Shown here: positions 41,801 through 56,800 of the stretch, piece after piece | Layout: every line of letters starts with the position of its first letter | How positions within the stretch are numbered: position 1 is the first letter of the stretch | Source: Ciona savignyi | Lineage: Eukaryota > Chordata > Ascidiacea > Phlebobranchia > Cionidae | Assembly: GCA_000149265.1 (NCBI GenBank) | Contig: CH003403.1 | Span: forward strand, 56,131-120,130 | Direction: 5' to 3' | Length of the DNA stretch: 64,000 nucleotides | The notes under the pieces: generated by a model | Databases searched by the model: none | What the model was told of the DNA's origin: nothing | The model's input: the letters and a program-made list of their open reading frames with translations, nothing else | Position numbers and translations under genes: made by a program

Positions 41801-44800
41801 TTTTATATTTTTTATATAATTTTTAAAAGTTTGATAATTTTACAGTTAAATGCAAACTATTTAAAAGTTTACTCAATGCTTTTAGTTTAGTTTATTTTTT
41901 TGTTTTCACGATAAAAACATAAATCATGACTATTAAAAAAAAATTGGAAAACGGGAAAAAACGGCAAAACGACAGTCAGTTAGAACACGTCTATATACAA
42001 ACAATACATTATTAAAATTCAGTAAAATTAGAGGTGGCCGCTAAACCCAAATATAAAAAAAAATTTAAATACACTTAATTGTTTATAAAACAAAAATTAC
42101 ACTATTACACTAAGCCTCGAAGAAAAGTGTGCCTGTCTTATAAACAGCTATGTGATAAAATTTTTTACATTCACCGAATATCTAAGACAGTTAAAGTGTG
42201 TTTTTTTACTTATAAGAATGTTATAACCAGTTGTTTGTTAGCTTGGATGGTCGTGTGTTCAGGCAAGTCACTTCACAAGTCATAAACCCTTATTCACTAA
42301 TCCTAGACAAAAATGATAAGATAAGGTTAAGTTAGGGATACAATGGAATTTCTTCAATTCCTAAGAATCTGGTCAGAAATCACCTTTATAACTCTAACAG
42401 GCAAGTGTCACAAATTATGCTACAATGAGTTAAATACAAATTAAGCTACAATGAGTTATACAAATTATACTATAAAGAGTTATACAAATTATGCTACAAA
42501 GAGTTATACAAATTATGCTGCAATAAGTTATACAAATTATATTATAAAGAGTTATACAAATTATACTATAAAGAGTTATACAAATTATGCTACAATGAGT
42601 TATATAAATTATGCTGCAATAAGTTATACAAATTATGCTATAAAGAGTTATACAAATTATGCTACAAAGAGTTATACAAATTATGCTACAAAGAGTTATA
42701 CAAATTATGCTACAATGAGTTATACAAATTTGCCACAATGAGTTATTAAAATTCATAAAAATATAAAAGTTATATCCAAGTTTATTTGAACACGACTGTG
42801 ATTAAGTTAACCATAGGAAACAGCTGCAAAATCCATTTCACTCACCAGCAATCTCGCATATAGGGAATTCGTGACTCCATGTACTATTTTCCGTGCAAAT
42901 AACCGTTTGTTCACCGAATATAACAAATCCATTGCCGCATTGAAATTCACATGATGAGGTCACTTTGTTGGTATCAGTGCATGTGAAAGTCATCTGTTCA
43001 ATTGTAGGCACCTCTGGACAGTCTGTCACTGGAGGATGAGATTATGTCTTAAAAATGTTTTAATGGTTTTCGAGATATCAGAAAATGTTTTAATGCACAT
43101 TTTGAGATATCAAAAATAAACAGTTACCAGTCAATTGTATAACTAGGGCTGTGCAGCAGTTAATAGTTAACTGGTTAACCAATTTAGTTTTAGGTAAAAC
43201 TGGTTTTTATTTCTGATATCTGGTTTTCATTTCACTAAAAGTGGTTGTCGGAGCTTGAGGTAATGATTGGACAATTGGTGGCATTCGTACTGTGTCGTTA
43301 GAGGTAAAATTCTTGGATTGGCGCAAGACGAACGAAAGCATTTGCCAAGAATGTTTTCTTTAATTAAGAGTGAAAGTCAGAGGTTCGATAAACATGAATA
43401 TCAGATGCAAGTATCGAACAAAGTCGTTCCAAAACAGATCTCCACCTACCTATTTCACAAGTGGGGAAATCAGGGCTCCATGTAGACGACTGTAGGCAAA
43501 CAACCGTCGATTCTCCAGATATCACGTAACCCTCCCCGCATTGAAATTCACACGATGAACCCACTCTAGTGGTGTCCGAACATGTAAACGACGACCCTTC
43601 AATTGATGGAATCTGTGGACAGGCTATTTTCCGACTGGTTAGTTTAGTTTATTCATTTTTTGCCCCAGTTTTTTAAAAATGGCAAACGAATATAATCTCG
43701 ACACAGGAACGGGAAAAGACGGCAAAACGAACAGTCGTTAAAACACGTCATTAAAAAAATGAGAAATAATGTTATAAATATAGCGGACGCGGCCGCCAAA
43801 CCTAGGCAAAAGAACAAATCCAAATTTAATTAAGACCAAAGCTGATTTGTTGCATATTGTCAGTCAAAAGGTGGTGTCATCGAAACCAGTTGTTTGGTAT
43901 GTTGGTTGTGTCCTTTATTAAATTGCTTAGGAAACAATGTCAGAACAGTAAATCAATTTGCAAAAAAAATTAATGACTCAACATATATTGAACCCTGCAA
44001 CAGCTTTGGTAATCGATGATGAGCACATAGTAATAGTTTCCTGTTAATCCACTGGGTTAAGGTAATATCCACAAAGTGGCCTGTCCAAAGAAACAACCAA
44101 CTAGCATCCAGTAGCATGCAATTAGTTGATTGATGATATAAGCTTTCGGTTGAAAGAGAACACACTAACACATTTAACTAAAATAATAAGATAGTAAAAT
44201 GTATCGACCAATGTATGTTGTCTTGTGGTGGTTTTGTGTGTTGTTTTTTGTCTATCTGTGATCTGACAATTGCCTGTGTGTTAACGTCCATTGCGTTGTT
44301 CCATTCATGAGAATAAGTATGAAGATGAATATATCCTATCCTAATTCTAAAGCATAAGCTAACTGGTGTAGATTATTGTAATTACATTCAAGTGGAATGG
44401 GCAACGAACAAAGCTGGTAATGCATTCAAGTTAGTTTTAGGATATTCAGTTAGGGTGTTGTGTATGATTCACATGTTCCAATTTAGTAAAACCCATTAAT
44501 CCAGTGGGTTCAGACAATGTCTGTTAAGTGCCTTGCCCAAGGACAAGACAGACTAGCTAGCAAACGGTTTCGTACCTACATTCCTTCGGCTGAAAGGCGA
44601 CTCACCAAACCACCAGACTAATCTGTCGGATGTCGGATATCACTGCGCTGCAAACTTGTGTGAATTGGATGAATGGGCATCAAACAAAGCTTAACAAATA
44701 ACCACAAATCGATGCTCTTACCTTTCGGCACGCAGCTAGGAATCACATGACTCCATTCACTCTCGGTGTTGGTGCAAGTGGTGGCTGCCGGTCCATTCAA

Positions 44801-47800
44801 GTCATAGCCGGCACTGCACCTGAACGTACACACCGAACCGACGTTGTAGCTGTCGGTGCATGTGATTGACAGCTTGTCACCCAAGGATAGTTCCAGGCAC
44901 GTTGCAACTGTCGGAATATTGATGGAAAGGATTCTTATGTGCAAATGGTTAGCGCAGTCAATAAGAGCATCTGACAGTTGAAATGTTGTAGGTTCGGAAC
45001 CAGCTGCTATCGTACTAGTTGTGTACTTGGACAAGGCACTTAGAGGACATCGCCTTAGCCTTGCTAACTAGAATGCGACTGACTAACTAACTCACCGGGC
45101 TATAAATGTTTTTAGTACAATTAAACCCTAAGCAAAAATAATTGCATAGAATAACAGTCACAATTTATTGTACAGGCAGATCTGTCGAAATTAATATTCA
45201 GGAGGTACATCAAATAATTACATAGCCTGGGACAAGATAACGTTTTTATCACATTGGGTCACTAAACCAAACTCAATTTTGTCTGCTACTTGTCACATAA
45301 ATTTGATAAATAAATCTTATTTTTTTAACATATAAGGTAACTTGTGTTTATATGTACATATTTACTTTAATTTAAAAAGATTGCTATAGTATTTTTTGTG
45401 TGTAAATACTGGATTTTCAGTTTAAAATTATAAAATCGAAACAAACTTTTTTATAAAAATGCAATATTAAATTTTGGAAATAGAAATATCCACTTACCAA
45501 CAGCACTTTCACAGGTAGGAGGTACGGGCGACCATTCTCCAGAAGATTGGCAAGTAACCCGATCTTCACCGATCATATTGTATCCTTCGTTGCAGAGAAA
45601 CGTGCACACAGAGTCCTTGATCAGGTCATCTATGCATTCTACCTTGCCGTTTTCAGGGACATCTGGTTCTTGGCAAACTGGCGTCACCACTTCAACTGGT
45701 GGGAGGTAATGTATGTGGGTTGGGATTAAGGAATGGGTTTTTTATCGCACCAGCAAACAGATGCAAACTTTGTAAATGAAAGTTTGTTAAAGATATTAGG
45801 ATAAGATTGTGATGAACGCGTATTGCGCTCGCCCTAAGCATGATTGCTTCCCGAGCTTTGCTCCACGTTGATTGGCCCTGCTTAGAGCCTGTTACCAACT
45901 ACTGCATTGTAGCGTGTATAGCGTTGTGTGCACATTCAGTGTATAGCGTTAAGTGCATTGTCAGTTTGTGTAAATTAACGTGTATATTATTTTGTAGATT
46001 CGTAGTTGAATAAAACCTACACTGAGTACATATTAAGCGTACCATAGGTCACAACAAAGATTAGCCGGCAACCCCGGTAATCCATATCGGTAATGTACGT
46101 ATGGGTTGGAATTTTGGAATGTGGGTTTTTAATCGCACCAAAAAAACAAATCATCAGATTACCTAGCAACCATCTAACGTACCTATTGCAGTGTGTTGTG
46201 TATGATATAGACGTTTTTTTCAATTTGGTAGAATCCAATATTCCACGAAGTTCGGGTGATGTCCATTAAGTGGTTTGCCCAAGGGTATAACCGACACGCT
46301 AGCGAGTAGTTTCGAACCTTCAAGCATTTGTTTGAAAGGCGTCGCACTAAATCACCACACTAATCGGCCATATACTTATGTTTTATTTCAGTGATTGGAA
46401 AATTGCAGGAAGCAATATTAATCACACAGGCAATCGTTTTTATACAGCAGTTATAAGTATATACCGAGCATTTAAAAAGTACTACTTAATTAGAAATCAA
46501 TGCGTGAAAGTTGATACATTTGTACAGTGCTTAGCAAGATGAGAATTGACTAATTTTTTGTTTCTGCAAGTATTCTTACCTTGACAAACTGGTGAAGGAT
46601 CAGACCAACTTGCAGAGGCAGTGCATGTGGTAGTGGAGCTGCCACTTATTACATATCCAGCATCGCATGTAAAGGTGCAGACTGAGGAAGGATAATTGAT
46701 ATTGGTGCAACTCAACTGACCGTTTTCAGGGAAGTCTAGCTGTGGACATTGACCTGCAGAAGAGTTTCCCTTTTTTTAAATAAATTTTTCCACATGCTGT
46801 TTAATAGGACTATGGTTTCTCATGTAAAAATAACCAACAATCATTTTAACAATTATCAGAGTATTACATCAGATTTTTCAAAGCTCGTTCTAATTTTGAT
46901 TGCCAAAGCTAGATTTTATAATCACATAATTCAAGCATCCGACTTATGCCTTATATTGAGATAATTATCCACTATTTAACTATTACAATTTTAAAATAAA
47001 AATAAGTAATGCTATAAATTAAAATAAAAATAAAGTTTTAGAGCATACATCTACAGTTCTATTAAAAGTGAACACAAATAAATTATTTAACTTGACCAAG
47101 TAGAAGTGAACATATAATGCCAGCACAAGGCTGACTATCTAAAAACTTTGTATGGCTCTAACGGCAGCATTAATTTTCAATTCTTTTTACTCTGATTGGG
47201 TAATGGAAAAGCCACCTTATTTTGCATACAATTTAACCAAAAAAATAAGATTGGGACACATGTTAATTCCAATATCATCTGTGTTTTTTGTTTCTGCAAG
47301 CGTTCTTACCTTGACAAACTGGTGAAGGACCGGACCAAGTCGCAGAGGCAGTGCATGTGGTAGTGGAGCTGCCACTTATTACATATCCAGCATCGCATGT
47401 GAAGGTGCAGACTGAGTTGGCATCATTACCATTTGTGCAACTCACCTGACCATTTTGAGGATTAATCAACTGTGCACACTGACCTGTAGAAAGGGATGGA
47501 AGGAACATTAAAATGGGATAGAAAGAGATAACTGTTTTGAAAGGGTTTTCCCACTGATAATCATAAGATTATCTTGCGAATACATAAGGGAGTTTTACCA
47601 GCTTACCAAATTGCTAATAGAAAAGATTGCTCACAAATACGTTAGACAATGTTATCGCATAGGTTTTCATCAGATTACCCCACGTCCACCATCGGGTTAC
47701 TTAAGTTATTGCAATGTGTTGTTTATGTTTGTAATGTTATTTTAGTAGAACATAGTATTATTAATCCAGAATTATTCCACTAGACTTATTGTCTGTCAGC

Positions 47801-50800
47801 TTCCTGCTTTTCCCAAGAAAACAACCAACTACCTAGAGACCACTTTTAAAACCACAACATTTAGGCATAGAGGCAATGTACTAACCTACTAATCCATTTG
47901 GTCTAGACCAAATATATTTTCGACATTCTGTTTAACCCCACTGGCGTATGTTAAGTTGACAAACCCGCCTCAAGTAACCAATACATTACCCGCAACCAAT
48001 ACATTACAAACCTAAGTGTGGTTGTCAATGCTATCTTAATTAATTGTTTAAGTCATTATCGTAAATAACATCAGTTGAATACTTTTGAACACATCCTGTA
48101 GTTCAGTTTATTCTATCGTTTAATTTTAAAAAATTATTTTACAATGTTTTGTTATTTTTGCTTTGGTTTGGCAGGCGCATCTTATAAAAATTTACATACT
48201 TTTTCCAACAAGGCATTTGTTTTGCCACCTTGTCATTTTCCTTTGTCTGTTTTTCCAATTTTTTTCTTACCTTGACAAACTGGTGAAGGATCAGACCAAG
48301 TAGCAGAGGCAGTGCATGTGGTAGTGGAGCTGCCACTAAGTGTGTAACCAGCATTACAAGTAAAAGTGCAAAATGAGTTGGCATCATTTCCATTTGTGCA
48401 ACTCACCTGACCATTTTGAGGATTAAATAACTGTGTACACTGACCTGTAGAAAGGATGTACATTTTAAAACTAAATACAGGCAAACTGGAAACCGCATTG
48501 TATTGCATAGCATTTGAGACCGCATTGTATTGCATAGCATTGACACATACTACAGTTGTCAGACCGGTATTTTTTGTCCCAAAAGCGTGCGTTTTACCAA
48601 CCAACGAACAGATAAGAGTTGGTAAAAAAACGGATAAAAACGATTAAAATTTGACGTGACAGTTAACCATAAAAACGGTTAACCCTTGTTAATCGTTAAG
48701 CACTCCTAATTTTATACAGCGAATATGTAGTTTGTTACTGCAAGCATAAACGCATGGGTCCCTGAATAACAATCATGTTTATTATAAAATATATTTTATT
48801 GTTATATATGTGCATGTCAGGTCCATGTTAACCAGCATTCCAAAAAGTTTTACCGGGACTGCCATAGTTTTGTTTCTGGAAGCAAAAACGCATGGGTCCC
48901 ATAATTATAAAAACCAAACGTATTTTTTAAGTGTATTTAAAAAAAGAATATTCTTGTCAAATTTACTAACATGTTACTACAACAAGAGGCTTTAATTTAA
49001 AACATTTGTTCCAAATGTTTTGAATTAAAGCCCCTTGTCAAGCGATGTTGTGAAATGAACTAAATTCTTAAAACAGCCTGATTAAGTTTTTTATGGCTTT
49101 GAGGAATTCCCCTGGGTTTGGAAAATAATTTCTATTTTAACATATCTGGGTGATGTCACCTAACAATTCTTAAAGTTGTAATCCGATTTGACGACTCCTT
49201 GTTGGATATGTCAGAGCTATATGACATAGGTGTCACAATCACGATTTACGAATAAAATGGTGCATTGGTGTTCAAGGTTTGGATTTGTTTTTTTAATTCT
49301 TACCTTGACAAGAAGGTTCTGCATTAGACCAAGTCCCAGAAACAGTGCAAGTGGTAGAAGAGCTTCCACTAAGTGTATATCCAGCATTACATGTGAAAGT
49401 GCAGACTGAGTTGACATAATTGCCATTAGTGCAACTTCCTTGGCTGTTTGCAGGATTAATAAGCTGCGGACACATTCCTGTAAAAAAGCTTTGAATTAAA
49501 TTTCTCGAACTTTAACTACCCTATTGAAATGGGGTATGGGGTAAATTAAATATTCTGAAAGATTTCTAAAGTAAAATGACAAGGTACAACCAATTAAATT
49601 ATGCCCGTTATCAGTCACTGTCAAAAAATGTTGTCTTTGCAAGTAAACGTTTATGGAAACTATTACTTTTTAGAAATGGATTGATATTTGTTTAATTTTT
49701 TTGTTTCTGCAAGCATTTATACCTTGACAAACTGGTGAAGGATTGGACCATGTCTGAGAGGCAGTACATGTGGTAGTGGAGCTGCCACTTATTACATATC
49801 CAGCATCACATGTGAAAGTGCAGACTGAGGAAGGATAATTGATATTGGTGCAACTCATCTGACCATTTACAGGAAAGTTCAACTGTGGACATTGACCTGA
49901 AATATTATGTTTTTAATTCTGTTTTGTAGTACAACTGATACTTACCGACTTTTCTAATATTTTCACAAATTTAGTTTATTTGAAAAAGTTTACTAACAAT
50001 TTTTAACTTTTTCCAAATTTACTTCCAAATTTTTTACTACAAGACGTTTTACTACAAATGTTTTAAATTAAAGCCTCTTGTCAAGCGCTGTAGTGAAATG
50101 AACTAAATTTCCAAAACAGCCCGAATTAATTTTTTTATGGCTTTCAGGAATTTCCCTGGGATTTGTACATAATTTCTATTTTAACATATCAGGGTAATGT
50201 CACCTAACAATTCTTAAAGTTGTAATCCGATTTGACGACTCCTGTTTAAAGATGTCGGGCCTATATGGCATCCCTGTCACAATCATGATTTACGAATAAA
50301 ATGGTGCATTGGTGTTCAAGGTTTAAATTTGTTTTTTTCTAGCTCTTACCTTGGCAAGAAGGTTCTGCATTAGACCAAGTCCCAGAAACAGTACAAGTAG
50401 TAGAAGAGCTTCCACTAAGTGTATATCCAGCATTACATGTGAAAGTGCAGACCGAGTTGACATAATTGCCATTAGTGCAACTTCCTTGACTGTTTGCAGG
50501 ATTAATAAGCTGCGGACACATTCCTGTAAAAAAACTTTGAATTACATTTCTCGAACTAACTACCCTATTGGAATAGGGTATGGGGTAAATTAAATATTCT
50601 GAAAGATTTCTAAAGTAAAATGACGAATTACAACCATTTAAATTATGCTTGTTATCTGTCATTGTCAAAAAATGTTGTTTTTGCAAGTAAACATTTATGG
50701 AAACTATTACTTTTTAGAAATGGATTGATATTTGTTTACATTTTTTGTTTCTGCAAGCATTTATACCTTGACAAACTGGTGAAGGATTGGACCATGTCTG

Positions 50801-53800
50801 AGAGGCAGTGCATGTGGTAGTGGTGCTGCCACTTATCACATATCCAGCATCACAAGTAAAAGTGCAGACTGAGGAAGCATAATTGATATTGGTGCAACTC
50901 ATCTGACCATTTACAGGATAGTTCAATTGTGGACATTGACCTGAAATATTATGTTTTTAATTCTGTTCCGTAGTACAACTGATACTTACCGACTTTTCTA
51001 ATATTTTCACAAATTTAGTTTATTTGAAAAAGTTTACTTAACAAGTTTTAACTTTTTCCAAATTTACTTCCAATTGTTTTTACTACAAGTCGAAATTTAT
51101 ACAAAAACTAATCATTGCACTTACAGATTAAATACTTTGATGTAAATAATCCGTTTAAAATGGTTGTGTAACAAACATACGGAAAAAAAAAGTTTAGGAC
51201 CACTAAACTAATTAGACAAGAGTGAATAGACTAATTAATTATCAAACTGCGAGCACCATTGCCTCTATGAGATATACCCAATTTTGTGTAGTGAGAATTT
51301 CTTTCAGGAGTCCAGTTTTAACAATTATTGTGGGTTTTTTGTTACTGAATTTAAAAAGATAACCAAAAAAAGATTTATCTCAATAAGAGAAAAATTATGG
51401 TGACTGTTTAATTATACCATAACTAATACCTTGGTCAGTTAACCTTAAAGCCAAAAATTCATCACATTTCGCTTCCACACAAGTAACACAAATAAACATG
51501 TCATGCGAGTAATGAGAGTAAACTTTTTAATGAAATAAGTTGAAATATGTTAATAATGAAACTTTTTTTTTTATTTCCCCTATATGCCAATACAAAAGAA
51601 AACAGTCGCGGTAATTGTTTATTGATTTTATTTGCATGAAAAGTTTCTTACTCAATTTCCAACATCTTGCAAAGCAAAATTGTTGAATCAAGGAGTTGGT
51701 TAATTCGAAACTCCATTCAATATGTCGTTAAACGCTACAGGATATGCAAGAATCTATTTGTGGAATTTACACTTTTAAACATTTTTAAGATATCGGACTG
51801 CGAGTAATGTTATAGTCAAAAAGTAAAAGAATTTTAAAATAACAGTCATGCAGCATTTTTAGTTTACATGACAGGTTAAGTAGAACATTTATTATATACA
51901 ACATAGAAACAGGAAAATTAAAATCAAAGAGTCAGTAAAAAAAGAGTATAAATGATTGAAATTGAACTTGACTGTTAACTTAAAACTTTTTTTATTGGTT
52001 TTAAACCCATGATGGGCTCGTTACTAAGTCTGCTTTTGCATGCAAGATGGTATCTATATGTATCGGTGGTGTTGACCAAATTAATCTTTGGTATAATAAC
52101 GTGCACCATAAGATTTCTCTGTTTTTCTTGTTTCTGCAAGCGCTTCTTACCTTGACACAATGGCGATACATTAGACCAAGTGCCAAAGAAAGTGCATGTT
52201 GTAGTGGAACTACCACTTATAACATAACCAGCACTGCATGTGAAGGTGCAGACTGAGTTGGCATCATTTCCATTTGAGCAACTCACCAGACCATTTTGAG
52301 GATTAATCAGCTGTGGACACTGACCTGTAGAAAGGATGTGGATTTTTAAATATATGTCCAAATTCAGGTCAAATGGACGTATATGGTATGCAAGGTAAGT
52401 AAAAAACTGTTTAAAACGGTTAGAATAATTCGGACTTGGTTGCTACAGCCTTTATGCTAAGTTGTTATAACATCAACCGCAACTTTTAAGAAACAGATTC
52501 AATCACAAGAGGAGGATATAGGAGAATAGGATATTCATGTTTATCCTTGTGGATGAAAAAACCAAGGGGTTAATGCACAAGGCAATCATTAAATTACCAA
52601 ATCCCCAATGTCGAGTTATCAAGTCTATTACAGTGTGTTGTGTATGATTAACATATTTCTTCAATTTTGTAAGTCCCCATAATCAGCTGGGTTCAGGCAA
52701 TTTCCATTAAGTGCCTTCCTCAAAGACGCAGCCAACTAGGTACTGACCAGTTTTGAACCTGTAACCCTTTAGCTAAAAGACGAAGCACTAATCCAACAAA
52801 CTAGTCTGTCGGACAAATAAAATATACTCATTATGACAATTTATTTTATATTCACATTCTGTTACATACATTAGCAAAAATTAATAGACATTTATACAGT
52901 TTGCATATGTGTAGTAATTATGCGAATTATTGCTTATTAGGTGAAAATATAAAATAAATTTGCTCAAGCAATTAAACAATTAGTATACAGATTTAATAGA
53001 ATTGTGTAGTTTGATTGACTTACAATCAAACTGGTCCAAAAAAAGTTTGTTCCAAAATAAAATAAAAAACTGCCATGGATAAGATTTGAAGCGGCGTCCA
53101 CAGGGTATTCATGGCCATGGCTATGCTAGCTGCAGTGATACGGTAAGATATCTAACAATTACTACTAATTTTAATTAATAAATCAAACTTTGGTGGATTG
53201 GTCTTTAAGGTTTAGATTTGTTTGCTTTTCTTGTTTTTAAATCCTTACCTTGACAAACTGGTGTATCATTAGACCAAGTTCCAGAAACAGTACAAGTAGT
53301 AGAAGAGCTTCCACTAAGTGTATATCCAGCATTACATGTGAAAGTGCAGACAGAGTTGACATAATTGCCATTAGTGCAACTTCTTTGGCTGTTTGCAGGA
53401 ATAATAAGCTGCGGACAAATTCCTGTAGAAAAGCTATTAATTATATGTCTCGAACTTTATCTACTCTACTGGAAGGGGGTATAGGGTAAATTAAAGTCTA
53501 AAAGTTTTCTACAGTGAATGACAAGATAAAACCAATTAAAAAATGTTTGTTAGCAGTCACTGTCAAAAAGTGGTGCCTTTGTAAGAAAACGTTTATGGAA
53601 ACTAATACTTTTTAAAATAATAAACTAATAGTAGTTTAAATTTTTTGTTTCTGCAAGCGTTTATACCTTGACAAACTGGTGAAGGATCAGACCAAGTAGC
53701 AGAGGCAGTGCATGTGGTAGTGGAGCTGCCACTTATTACATATCCAGCATCGCATGTAAAAGTGCAGACTGAGTTGGCATCATTACCATTTGAGCAACCC

Positions 53801-56800
53801 ACCCAACCATTTTGAGGATTAATCAGCTGTGTACACTGACCTGTAGAAAAGGTGTAGATTTTAAAAATTATGTTCCAAATTCAGGACAAATAGACATTGG
53901 TATATGGTATGCAAGGTGACAACAGAAAAATGTTTAAAAACTTTCATATTATTTCGTACTTGGTTGCTAAAGCCTTTTTACTCAGTTGCTATAAGCCCAA
54001 CTACAATTTTTAAGAAACAGATTTAATTTAAAGAAGATGATATAGTAGGATATGATATTTATGTTTAATTCCTGTGAATGGAAAAACCAAGGAGCTTGAT
54101 ACACAGGCAATTATCAGATTACCTCACGACCACAGTCGAGTTAAGGTAGCCATTGCAGTGTATTAATTGTGTATGATTCACAAATTCCTTTAATTTTGTA
54201 AACCTCCATACTCAGCTGGGTTCAGGCAATATCCGTGCCTTGCTCAAGGACACAGCTGACTAGGAATCGACCAGTTTGGAACCTGTAACCCTTTAGCTGA
54301 AAGGCGACGCACTAACCCAACAAACTATTGTCGGACAAATAAAATTCAAATATTATAACAATTTATTTTATATTCATATTTTGGGACATACATTAGCAGA
54401 AATTGATAGACATTTATATAGTTTTCCATGTGTGTAGTAAGTATGCGAATTACTGCTTATTATATGACATTGTAAATTAATTTTCTCAAGCAATTAAGCA
54501 ATAAGTATACAGACTTAAAAGAATTATGTAGTTTGTCTGACTTACAATTAAACCGGTCCAAAAAAAGTTTGTTTCAAAATAAAAAACTAAAAATAACTGC
54601 CATGGATGAGATTTGAATACGCGTTCACATAGTATTCATGGCCATGGCTATGCTAGCTGAGCTGAAGTGGAACGGGAAGGCATCTCACAATTACTACTAA
54701 TTGATAAATCAAACTTTGGTGCATTGGTGTTCAACGTTTAGATTTGTTTGTCTTTGTTGTTTTTGAATCCTTACCTTGACAAACTGGTAAATCATTAGAC
54801 CAAGTCCCAGAAACAGTGCAAGTAGTAGAAGAGCTTCCACTAAGTGTATATCCAGCATTACATGTGAAAGTGCAGACAGAGTTAACATAACTGCCGTTAG
54901 TGCAACTTCCTTGGCTGTTTGCGGGAATAATAAGCTGCAGACAAATTCCTGTAATAAAGCTTTGATGTACATGTCTCGAAATTTATTTACTCTATTGGAA
55001 GGGGGAATTGGGTAAATTAAATAATCTGAAAGTTTTCTAAAGTGAAATGACAAGATAGAACCAATTAAATTAGGCTCGTTATCAGTCACTGTCAAAAAAT
55101 ATTGTCTTTGCAAGTAAGCGTTTATGAAAACTATTACTTTTTAATATTGAAATATTATTTGTTTAAATTTTTTGTTTCTGCAAGCGCTTCTTACCTTGAC
55201 ACACTGGTGATACATTAGACCAAGTCGCAGAGGAAGTGCATGTGGTAGTGGAGCTGCCACTTATTACATATCCAGCATTGCATGTGAAGGTGCAGAATGA
55301 GTTGGCATCATTACCATTTGTGCAACTCACCTGACCATTTTGAGGATTGATCAGCTGTGAACACTGACCTGTAGAAACAATGTAGATTTTTTTAAAAAAA
55401 GTTCCAAATTCAGATTTGTTTGTTTTTCTTGTTTTTGAATCCCTCACCTTGACAAAATGGTGAATCATTAGACCAAGTCCCAGAAATAGTACAAGTAGTA
55501 GAAGAGCTTCCACTAAGTGTATATCCAGCATTACATGTGAAAGTGCAGACCGAGTTAATATAATTTCCATTAGTGCAACTTCCTTGGCTGTTTGCAGAAA
55601 TAATAAGCTGCGGACAGATTCCTGTAAATAAACTTTTAATTACATGTCTTGAACTTTATCTACTTTATTGAAAGGGGGGTAAATTGAATAGTCTAATAGT
55701 TTTCTAAAGAGAAATGACAAGATACAACCAATTAAATTAGGCTTGTTATCAATCGCTGTTAAAAAATGTTGGCTTTGCAAGTAAACGTTCATGGAAACTA
55801 CTACTTTTTGGAAATGAATTGATATTTGTTTAATTTTTTGTTTCTGCAAGCGCTCCTTACCTTGACAAACTGGTGAAGGATCGGACCAAGTCGCAGAGGT
55901 AGTGCATGTGGTAGTGGAGCTGCCACTTATTACATATCCAGCATCGCATGTGAAGGTGCAGACTGAGTTGGCATCATTACCATTTGTGCAACTCACCTGA
56001 CCATTTTGAGGATTGATCAGCTGTGTACACTGATCTATAGATAGGATGTAGATTTTAAAAACAAAATTTAGACCAACTAGAGTAGACAGTGGTATTTGGT
56101 ACATAAGGTGACCAAAGAAAACTGTTTTAAAACTATCTGAATATTTCGTATTTGGTTGCTACAGCCGTAATGCTAGGTTGTTACATACCCAACAACAATT
56201 TTTAAGTAACAGATTCAATTATAAGAGAATAATATAGGAGAATAGGATATTCATTTTTTATCTCGTGAATAAAAAAACCATGGGGGTTAATTCACAGAAC
56301 ACAGACAAGTATCGTATTACCTCTAACCCACTTTCAGGTTATGGTAGCTATTGCAGTATGTTGTGTATGTTTCAGACATTTCTTTAGTTTCGTAGAACTC
56401 ATTAATCAGTTGGGGTTAGGCAATGTCTATTAAGTGCTCAGGCAATGTCAATTAATTTACTTGCCAAAGGACACAACCAACTAGCTAGCAATCAGTTTCT
56501 AACCTGCAACCCTTTGGCTCTAACTTACCAAGCTTGTATTTTTTTCCATTCTTACCTTGACAAATAGGCACTACATTAGACCAAGTTCCAGAAACAGTGC
56601 AAGTAGTAGAAGAGCTTCCACTAAGTGTATATCCAGCATTACATGTGAAAGTGCAGACCGAATTTACATAGCTGCCATTAGTGCAACTTCCTTGGCTGTT
56701 TGCAGGAATAATAAGCTGCGGACATATTCCTGTAATAAAGTTCCTAATTACATGTCTTAAACTTTATCTACTTTATTGGAAGGGGGTATGGGGTAAATTT

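Noticed and set aside
42430-42756. Open frames of 96-108 residues on both strands
   Set aside because: They are the 24-bp minisatellite; periodic and without any coding signature.
43267-43485. Plus-strand 72-residue frame
   Set aside because: It reads through the 18S rRNA fragment and into antisense CCP sequence.
45692-46238. Frames starting MDSTKLKK or similar, found at several loci
   Set aside because: Translation of the SINE-A core (TTCTACCAAATT); no gene.
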